DNA of 64,000 nt, taken from contig OZ020317.1 of assembly GCA_963971305.1 (NCBI GenBank), positions 15,952,001-16,016,000 on the forward strand. The letters are read 5' to 3'. Of the stretch, positions 55,203 through 64,000 are shown piece after piece (within the stretch, counting starts at the first letter, position 1; each line of letters starts with the position of its first letter). Source of the stretch: Arcuatula senhousia (lineage: Eukaryota > Mollusca > Bivalvia > Mytilida > Mytilidae). The position numbers and the translations under genes are program-made. Below the pieces are notes generated by a model that saw nothing but the letters and a program-made list of their open reading frames with translations, was not told the DNA's origin and searched no databases.

Positions 55203-55966
55203 GTATTAAAAATGTTAATGTTTGTAAAGAAATCAGAACGTCAAACACAGATTTACTTTTTTTGTAAACAACTACAGGACTGGTAGCTAATACATGAAAT
55301 ACCAGTCTATACACAACCTTAATAAATTCTACTGAGATATGTGTGCAATACAGAAGTTTTCAATAATCGAGGTAGGATAAGTTAAGGAAGCATGCAATTG
55401 AAAAACAAATCAGAGAGTTCACGCAAGAAATAAGAATAATTTTACGGAATGAAAAATCAGGTTTATGAAATTGCGAATGGCGGGCGCGGAAAATATTTTC
55501 GTAACAGTTTTCTAAGCACATTCACTTAATTTTTGACAGATTAATATTTCCTTTGTAGTACTAGGAATAAACCATAAAAATCATAAATATATTTGTTTTT
55601 AGGCCTACGCTTTTCGACAAGGCCCGGTTGAATAGCTCCACGTTCTCTTCGACTGGACCGGTTTAAATAGCCAATGCATTATTTTGTTGTTTAAATGAGT
55701 TTTGATATAATTTCTTTTTTCTTTTAAACATTATTTTATGATAGCAGATATCCTTCTTCAGAATTTCTCTTAACCTCTGCTGTCAAAATATATTTTTCAT
55801 CAGAAATTTAGATTGACAATTTTTTATCAAAGACAGTCCCCACCATCCGTGCGGTACCCGCCTTCAAGTTAAATGGTCGGACCCTTGATATGCTTGTAAA
55901 AGCAAAAATCTTCGAAGAGTGCGTAAATCACCCTTGAAATTCTTGAATCCGTGTCTCCCAATCATT

Positions 55967-56642
55967 ATACCCCCGCTTCGAAGAAGAGGGGGTATACTGT
56001 TATACCCCTGTCCGTCTGTCCGTCCGTCCGTCCGTTTGTTCGTCCGTCCGTTCGTCCGTCCGTAACAAAACTTTCGTCGCAGTTTTCTTAGATAGAGTTC
56101 TGATATTTTGTATACAGCTTTATCATATATTAACATATGGTGTATACCGATTGTATGCTCCTAGGTAGTCTACTTCCTGTTAACGGAAATACTTAGGTTT
56201 TTACACATAATGGACATAAATGCAAAACTTCCGTTACAGTTTCCCAAGCAACTTTATGGGATAGAGGTCTGAAATTTTGTATACAGCTTTATCCTATAGT
56301 ACCATATGGTGTATACCGATTTTATGCTCTTAGGTAGTCTACTGCCTGTTTACCAAAATACTTAGGTTTTTACACATAATGGATATAAATGCAAAATTTT
56401 CCGTCACAGTTTCCAAAGCAACTACATGAGATAGAGGTCTGATATTTTGTATACAGCTTTATTCTATAGTACAATATGGTGTATACCAATTTTATGCTCC
56501 TAGGTAGTCTACTTCCTGTTTACCGAATACTTTTTTTACACATAATAGACATAAATGCAGAATTTCCGTCACAGTTTACCAAGCAACTATATGAGATAGG
56601 AGTCTGATATTTTGTATACAGCTTTATTCTATAGTCCCATAT
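55967..56642. mobile_element. Bivalve-type tandem repeat element, 5' part
   Basis: Starts TATACCCCCGCTTCGAAGAA, then a GTCC microsatellite (56009-56064), then about four 165-170-bp units anchored on ATTTTGTATACAGCTTTAT. Broken at CCATAT (56637-56642); its 3' part continues at 63139. Confidence 0.8.
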
Positions 56643-56789
56643 CACACGGCAGAACCATTGCGGAGAAAAACATTGTTAACGGACGATACATGCATTTTTT
56701 CACGGTTTATGTCAATTTTCAACTTTTAATCTCGAAAATATCAAAAATATGAATGTAATAAACTTTAAAAACATGCCCAGTATACAAAC

Positions 56790-59700
56790 AAGAACATTAG
56801 TCCATCAGCCAGGTCCGGAAAAAAATAATTTGAGTGGATACCCCTGTAGACCGATTTTTTATTGCAGAAATCAAAAGACAAACATGTGAACTTTATTTTG
56901 CAACTTGTTATACTTTGCAAAAAGATGCGGAAACTGGTATAACAGAGGCCCCTTTAGGGGTGACATAAACTGTCAAAAATGTTCAACCCTTATAAAACAT
57001 TCTATTATACTAAGTCTACTACAATATTATTAAAAGAGAACTTTAAACATATTAAATGTTGTCTAGACAACCAACGACAGACAAAAGTTAGTAAAAATTT
57101 TCAATCAAAGAAGTCTTAAAGGGAGATAATACATGGAATGACTAAAATGAGTTTTTTTCATTTTCTTTTTTTATTTCCTAAAAAAATTAAGATAGCTAGG
57201 TGGACTATTTTGTGGAGAGAACCTACCTACAACATTACAAATTAAATAAAACAACCCATTGAAATATTTGTGGTACCGGTTGAAAGTTTTCGGTATTTAT
57301 GAATGCGGTCCCAGTCAGCTGAAAAATCTATATTTTTTCCATGATTAAATACAAATGATCAAAATAATGTGTTTCATTATATTTTTTTCAATTTTAGTTT
57401 ATATAAACTATAGTATCAGAACATAAGAACTTTAGTCTTTATTGTCGTTTAAAAGTTGCCATAATTACACGTACATGTGCATTTTGGATCATTTTGCAAG
57501 GCAGCATACAACATGTACAACATTATACAATTATGGCGCTGCTTGTTTAACTGTTTGTTGTACTTAGTTACAAAAGGGATACAAAGTAATTGTAATCGAG
57601 GAAATCTGCTAGCCAATTAATTAAGTTTCCATATGGAACTTTTTTTTCAATTTATTTGACGCTCTGTTATGTTTGGTTTGCCTTTTGCATTTACAATTAT
57701 AGTATGGACATAGTATATTTGTAAATACTTTGAAGATCCATATTTAGTTTCTTCATTTTTGGCAGTTGTTTCCGTAACCGTCTTCTAACTCTCATTCCAA
57801 TCGTAACTATTTTTCTTGCTAAAATATATTTTGAAAAAGAGGCCTTTTTATTATGAACATTTTTATGTTGCTGAGCAATCACGTAGAGTTTGGTCAATTT
57901 TTCCCAAAAAGAAGTTTACAAAACGAAGTTGAAATCACCAAACCCTTGAAGTAACCAACAAATGAATTGAAAGAAGCAAAGAGGCACCAATGGCTCATTC
58001 GAGTGCCAAAAGTCCGAAAGGGCAACGTCAAAACCGGTAATAGCACGAAGAAACACAAATCACAAAATCAACCAAACGGAAATCAACAACGCAAATTCAA
58101 GTCGTAACAAGAGTGAACTCAGGTGCCTCGGAAGAGTAAAAGGCGGTTTCTGTCTGCTATAGCACCCGTCGTGTTGCTCATTTCCAATTCAGTGTGTCAA
58201 ATCCGGTAAAGGAAGACAAACAAACATCTGCACTCATTTGAGAGATTGTCTATACGAGTGCACAGTGTCTACCGTACAATTTCTTGAGTGAAGACAGCAA
58301 CATAGCCGTGGAGCAACATAACCCTGTGTTAGCCATTTCTGTGTCAAACGTGATGCTCTATCAAGGAATCTATCTATCTATCGATGTAATTGCCGCAAGC
58401 TCTGGAGTAACGAATCAACTGTGATACGAAGACTTCATAAGCCAGAGCGGATGGAATGTTGCTACACAAAAAGGGAAAGTTGACGATTGGAAAGTTGAAG
58501 TCATCACGTTTGCCATAGAGCTTTGTTGAAGTCTTCCTTGACAGTCAATTACGAGATGTAGAAATACATAAGAAGAAGACTTCCTAGAATCCGTTGTGTC
58601 CCTTATCTCAGGTTTCTGACGATATATGAGATGGAGAAAGTCACCAAATCGAGAATTGTACAGTGAAAGGACATAAACAATACTAGTATAACGGAGCGTG
58701 AGGTTTAAAGAGATAGTTAGTCTAGTTATCCACGAGTACTTATACTTCATTCAAAATTCAAAGAAAACTATTTGTCCTGATTTTGTGTAAATTTGCGAAT
58801 ACTGTAAGCTTACTAATTGTGTGGTTTTCAACTTTACTGATTTCAGTGTTTCCCATTTTTCGTGAAATTACAAAAAAAGAAATAATTGTACACTAATGAT
58901 ATAAGTTTCTGTAGACCTGAACTACTAGTAGCGACATACATAGGCTCACTTTTTGATTGTTCGTCTTCTTAAATTGAACGTCGCTCTGCAAAGTTATTAA
59001 GTATTCCGTCTCAATTTTTATGTAACTTAACTCTATATTTCTTAATAGAGTTAAGGAATTACTCAACTACTTCCTGTTAACAGAATACTTTATAGACAAA
59101 ATTACAAAATTCTGACATCGTTCGGGACAAAGTTACTGAACAAACGGATACGAAACTTTCTATGGGAACTGACACTTCAAGGTTAAGAGCATATGCAGGT
59201 TCATGAAGATTCACACGCCCTTGTAGGCGCTACAGCGTCTATTTCTATTTATTTAAATACAGTTGACCAGTACCGGTATTGCCACGAAATGGGGGGGGTG
59301 GGGGTTGTTCCGATCAGACAATTATTTTTTCCATAAAGGTGTCTCGAGACAAATTTTTGTTTTCATTATTAACATTATTTTACATGGCAGAAATCCTTCT
59401 TGAGAATATTTCTAACCTCTGTTACTAAAATATTTTTCATTAAAATTCAGATTCATAATATTATTTTAGAAAAACACCAACCCCCTCACCCATTCTTTGA
59501 TTTAATAAAAATAGAATGGGAAAAAACAAAATTTACAAAACGACACCGTTACATTGTTTTAAGGCGACAGCACGATATAAATTATCGACTGAAATAAAAA
59601 ATAGATAAGTTATAAGTAAAAAGTAATGTACATATTTTCATATAAGTTTTAATAAAAAAGTCAAACACACCTGACCTAAAGTAAAGTCTAACAGGCCTAA

Positions 59701-60460
59701 AACAAGAAAACGTGGATTAATTGGTTATTACTTTGTTTTCAATAATGTAAAGATTTTCTTTTTCTGTATTATAACTTCTTTTATGTTGGTTTTAAAAAAA
59801 TACCATTGAAATGACTTAAAATCATAAGAAATATTGATTCTAAAAATAGAAAAAGTGACCTTCACATTTAATAATTTTAAAAACAAAACCATATCGGTCA
59901 AACCATTACAATCCGCACATGGAGTTTAAAACTGGATTTTTTTGTAAAACGCTGTTTTTATTAAATCCTAGTGGTTTTAATATTTTAAATCGTTGACCAT
60001 TGTATGCAGGTGGATAATGTCGAGTAAATTTTACCTGTGATACGTGCGAAGTCATAGGAAGACATTCGCAAATTGTAAAAATAATGAAATTTTGAACGTA
60101 ATAATTAGCAATTTTAATTCTAAAAAATATATTTTTAAGACATTGTTATGATGCAAACTCTTTTTCTAAGTCAATAATCCCTATGCATACTATAGAATTA
60201 TAAAACAGTAATTGATGTTTTCAACCCCATATTCAATTTATTGAAAATAAATGGATGACTACTTTTCAATTGCTCACCAGAGGGTCCAGAAAAATGATTT
60301 TTAACCTATTTTCCGCATATTTTATACAAGTATAACATTTGGAATTATGAAGCTTAGATGTAATACTTAATTTTTGTACCATAAAAAATCGGTCTACGGG
60401 GGTATCCACTCAACTTTTAAATATGACGTCTTTTCAGAGTTGGCTGATGGACTACATATT
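56790..60460. repeat. Inverted repeat pair inside the 6.5-kb element
   Basis: Sequence from about 56796 (TAGTCCATCAGCCAGGTCCG...GTGGATACCCCTGTAGACCG) recurs inverted at about 60290-60455 (CGGTCTACGGGGGTATCCAC...GGCTGATGGACTA). Arms of about 150 bases; possibly a nested foldback element. Confidence 0.7.
57980..58205 (-). repeat. Dispersed repeat, reverse-strand copy
   Basis: AGGCACCAATGGCTCATTCG...AAGAGTGAACTCAGGTGCCT is the reverse complement of the type at 29558-29752. Confidence 0.7.
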
Positions 60461-60912
60461 GTATAAGGATTTAATTTCTTTTTGTCGAACACAATGGTAT
60501 ATTTTTAAATCATTCACGAACGGTGTGCTCGATTTGATTACATTGACACGGACAATTCAAACTGGTTAATATAAACAGGTCTGTATAGAGTAATAATCTG
60601 GAAAGTTATGCTTCTATATAAGTAAAAGAAGTTAATAAAGTTTTGTTTTAATGAAAATATCAATATCCAATAATAACGTTCAATATTTTTTTTATATATT
60701 TCAAGCATAACAAAATGACTCTAAATACATGCAATAAAACTTGGTAATGGACCGATACATGCAAAATAATTGCGTTGCAGTCAACAGGTGTAACTGAAAT
60801 ACAATTAAGAGGTACATAATTTGACAGTGTTCTGATGATACAAATACATGTAAAAGACAGGTCACTCTTGTTATGTTGACTGCAAAAAGTAAAAAAAATG
60901 TCGCTTAAATGT

Positions 60913-61360
60913 GTAGAGCGCCTCTGATGAGTCTTAAATAGACAAAACGCGCGTCAGGCTTAGCAAAATTTATTGTCTGGAACTTTGTTGTAATTTTTAT
61001 TTCTAACATTCGTGACGGTTAGCGCTGCTGGTGGAGTTTTGAATTCCCCGAGTTATTAAAATCAGCTCCGGAATCAACACGTTTGTGTTGACGAATACAC
61101 CAAAGCTATAAATTATCCGTTTAAATTTTAAAACCGTCTAAACCCTAAGTTTCTTCCTACCCCAGACATAGGTTGATCTTAGTCATAATTTGATGTCCCA
61201 TTTCGATATATTTTTTGGGTTATTGCTCATGCTCTTCATGGTTTAGATATAATGTTTGACTTTTTCAATATTTTGGTAGAGCGCCTCCGATGAGTCTTAA
61301 AAAGACGTAGTCAGGCGTAGCAAATTCTATTGTCTGGAACTTTGTTGTAATTTTTATTTC
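60913..61360 (+). repeat. Two copies of the GAGCGCCTCTGATGAGTCTT repeat
   Basis: Units at about 60913-61000 and 61277-61360 share TAGAGCGCCTC(T/C)GATGAGTC and TTGTCTGGAACTTTGTTGTA. Same type as 23615-23690 in opposite orientation. From 61361 to 63138 I recognise no further feature. Confidence 0.7.
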
Positions 61361-63138
61361 CAAAAATATTTTGTTTAGAATTTTTTTTTAATTTCATACA
61401 GCTATTAGCTAAAATAACGGATATTTATTATAAATGTGTGTTTTTACACAGATTTACTTCAGCTTTTACCAGTGGAACACAATCTTTTTTTCATTCCAGA
61501 TAATTGCATTATTAAACTGTTATATTTAATATTAACATGGACATGAAGCAGTCGCACATAACAGCAAATCCTCTTGCCCGTTATATTAAAGTCTAAAATA
61601 CTGCCAAAGTCTGGAAGGGTCCCGTCGGCAAACAGCTAAGTGTTTTCAGAACGGTATTAGTAAAAAGTTGTTTTTCAGTTATTGTTCACTAAGTCCAATT
61701 AGAAAATCCGTGATTTCTATGAACTTTTGTTTTCAAACAAATTTTATGGATTTGCATGAAATATGTTTTAACATACTAATCATGACATGCTACACTGAAC
61801 CTACCCTGCAACTTTATCAAAAGGATATTGTAAATAGTTTTGGCGTTAAAGTGTTCACAAAGCCCGTTATCAAAATATATCAAAATTATATAAGTTTTTC
61901 CAATTGTACAGAACTGTATTGTTAGTAGTTTTTAGTTTAAGGTATATTTTTCACAAGAGTTGTAGACGGACAATAGGACGGACGGACAACGTGAAAACTT
62001 TAGGGCGACTCTCTACCACTTGCAGATTCTTAGCTATGTACATTTACCAAAAACTGTAACCCGAGTTATACATGCTGAAAATGTAAGTCAAGATGAATTT
62101 ATGTCAATGCAGATGCATAATATTGTTATTCACGACAAATGGAAAACAGGTGACCTACATAACACACATTACTAACACTTTGGATACATGTACGATTGAC
62201 GACTTATCCAAATGAACAGAAAACGCAAAATTATTTATTTTCTATCCGATCTTAAATCATGATTAGCCAATTCACTTGCAGATGAAGACATTTGAACCAT
62301 CTAAAAAACTTTAACTTGAGTCATTTATGTGGCAATGTATTAAGTCATGCTGACAACCATTACAGATGTACATACCCCTGACCTTTAAGATACATGTATA
62401 TGGTTCTGCAGCTTTTGACATAACTAAAACCATTACGTACATGAAGCTTCATACGAACGAACACACCAATAGCCATCTTACAATTACAAGAAAGGAGAAG
62501 GTTGTTGCATCCACCTGGCGGCACCAGAACTGATATTGATACATTTTTTTATTTAATATAAATAAATTTCACCCAGACTGTCGTTTGCAGTTAAGACACG
62601 ACGTTCATACGACAGTCGCTGACAAAGTATATACACGCACCATTTGTCTGATACATTATAAATCATACATGTATTCGTCCGTAACGTAGATTATTTGCAT
62701 GTACCCCTTTTTCTTGGACAGCGACATGCTTTGCAGTCCATGGCTTCGTGAATAAATTGATGAACAGCCTATACGATTTCAAAAATCATTAAAAGAGCAC
62801 AAAACTTTTAAAAAACACAAAAAAGTGTTTTTTGCTACACGTTGCTCGTATTGAAAGTGTGCTATTATACGAGGGTAGTTTATTGGTTTGTTAATGTTCT
62901 CGAAAACTACATGGCCGATTTCAATGTTTCAAACATAAATATTTAGCTAGTTCATTTTTTTTATACTGTACGCTTCAGCTTTTCTGTTATCATTTGTAAA
63001 CAAATAAAATGTCTTACATTTTCTGACTATATCCATCCCAAATTGTGTATTTTACCTGTGTTTTAATCCGTTTCAAGGATTTTACGTCTATGTCCCGTCC
63101 GTCAACATTATTTCTCGTCTTAATGGTTCTGTCGTGTG

Positions 63139-63270
63139 CATATGGTGTATAGTGATTTTATGTTCCTAGGTCAACCACTTCCTGTTTACCGCGTATTAAA
63201 ACTTGTATGCATGGCTTAGTTTGGGGAGCGGGGGTATCACTAGTGAGCATTAGCTCACAGATTTACTTGT
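63139..63270. mobile_element. 3' part of the interrupted bivalve-type tandem repeat
   Basis: CATATGGTGTATAGTGATTT continues the unit broken at 56642, then GGGGAGCGGGGGTATC and a GAGCATTAGCTCACAG terminus. The final 63271-64000 stretch shows no gene or recognised repeat. Confidence 0.7.
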
Positions 63271-64000
63271 TTTTATGAGAAAATATCTACAATTTATAAG
63301 TTAACGTTCTTCTAAATGAAAAATGGCTGCCATGCACTGTCAATACAAAATTTTCAAAAAATACACAGCCTAGATGAAATAAGTATTTTGCTAATAAAAA
63401 TTATATTGAAATGAATGTTTTACATTCTTATCTAAAGCAAGCTAGAAATAATTACATATAAAAAGGTCTTTAAAGGTAAAATTTTAGTTATTTGTAAGGG
63501 TGTGCTCGAATAGTAGGATAGTAATCAGACGCACCTTACAAGTTTATGTAGATAAAATTAAATTAAGACTCATTGTGGGATTTTAAATACTAGCTTGCTC
63601 TGGGTATTGGTAAGTTAAGTTTTAAATAAAAAACATCATTTGCTCAATCTGTGTATTTTTTTAAAGATTTGTATTGACGAAATACCTTAAAAATTAGAAA
63701 TATAACAGTGACTGTTTTTAACCCGAACCTAATGATGCTCAATGAGTCAATTCTTTTTTTTTTAATGACCCAAGTGAGAACAAATACAAAACCAACAATT
63801 TTACTGGATAAATGGAAACAAGATAACAAAAGTAAATGAATTATCTTTCTTTCAACATTGAACAGTTATATCTGAAAACAACTTAGAATTTGTGTGAAGG
63901 TTGATAATTATAATATTAAAAACGAAACAATATGGAATATGTGCCAGAAAGACACGATCCACATATTGTTATTATTTCTATAAAACAAACAAAACAAAAT

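Larger units (their letters stand above)
56643..63138. mobile_element. 6.5-kb element with about 55-bp TIRs and CATAT target duplication
   Basis: The left end CACACGGCAGAACCATTG and the reverse complement of the right end CACACGACAGAACCATTA match, and similarity continues about 35 bases further (CATTGTTAACGGACGATACA against AATGTTGACGGACGGGACAT). CATAT stands at 56638-56642 and 63139-63143. Removing the element rejoins the host repeat exactly. No transposase-like ORF is seen, so it is non-autonomous or decayed. Nested repeats lie inside. Confidence 0.85.

Noticed and set aside
55864..56136. Minus-strand ORF with GRTNGRTDGRTDG run
   Set aside because: Translation of the GTCC microsatellite in a repeat element.
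58415..58750. Minus-strand 111-residue ORF
   Set aside because: Lies inside a mobile element, has no recognisable domain and no splice or promoter context.
61668..61925. Plus-strand 85-residue ORF
   Set aside because: No domain, no start context, within the 6.5-kb element; ordinary for A/T-rich sequence of this length.

Overview
This is an AT-rich animal genomic window. Short exons with GT-AG introns, many small inverted-repeat (MITE-like) elements, and dispersed repeats of types I recall from bivalve genomes point to a bivalve mollusc, most probably a mussel (Mytilus-like). The repeat types include the GCCTGACGCGCGTTTCGTCT type, the AGCTCACCTGGCC...GACCAGGTGAGC type and the TCTCGCCTGCGAAGCAGAGC type. 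The species call is inference; the exon structure is read directly.

I find one gene, on the + strand. It enters the window inside an exon at base 1 and ends at a stop codon at 54328-54330. I assemble 55 exons plus one doubtful 15-nt microexon, about 15.0 kb of coding sequence or about 5,000 residues, with the 5' end and any signal peptide outside the window. The product is a giant modular extracellular protein of von Willebrand factor A (VWA), immunoglobulin (Ig) and EGF domains joined by short Pro/Arg or Thr/Pro linkers. Every intron I placed is phase 1 except one (phase 2, at 49839/50233), so nearly every exon can be duplicated or lost without breaking the frame.

Layout: 1-3518 is the end of a partial cassette 1. 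From 3957 to 30221 there are four full six-exon cassettes: VWA-A, VWA-B, PPPMRPRP linker, Ig1, Ig2, LPPTSS linker. From 31092 to 44610 the cassette degenerates: cassette 6 lacks both Ig exons, cassette 7 has only VWA-A plus two Thr/Pro linkers, cassette 8 has a VWA-B split over three exons, and a ninth module has only VWA-B. From 44936 to 54330 the architecture changes to five VWA domains alternating with four EGF domains. Cassettes 1-3 are nearly identical even in parts of their introns, so they are recent duplicates; cassettes 5 and 6 share a 248-bp identical block that looks like gene conversion.

The VWA-A copies keep all five canonical metal-site (MIDAS) residues. All VWA-B copies have lost the Asp of the TDG motif, so the protein alternates apparently metal-binding and metal-dead VWA domains.

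The 54331-64000 tail holds the 3' UTR and then no gene that I can support. Most of it (56643-63138) is a 6.5-kb element with about 55-bp terminal inverted repeats and a 5-bp CATAT target duplication, inserted into an older bivalve-type tandem repeat.
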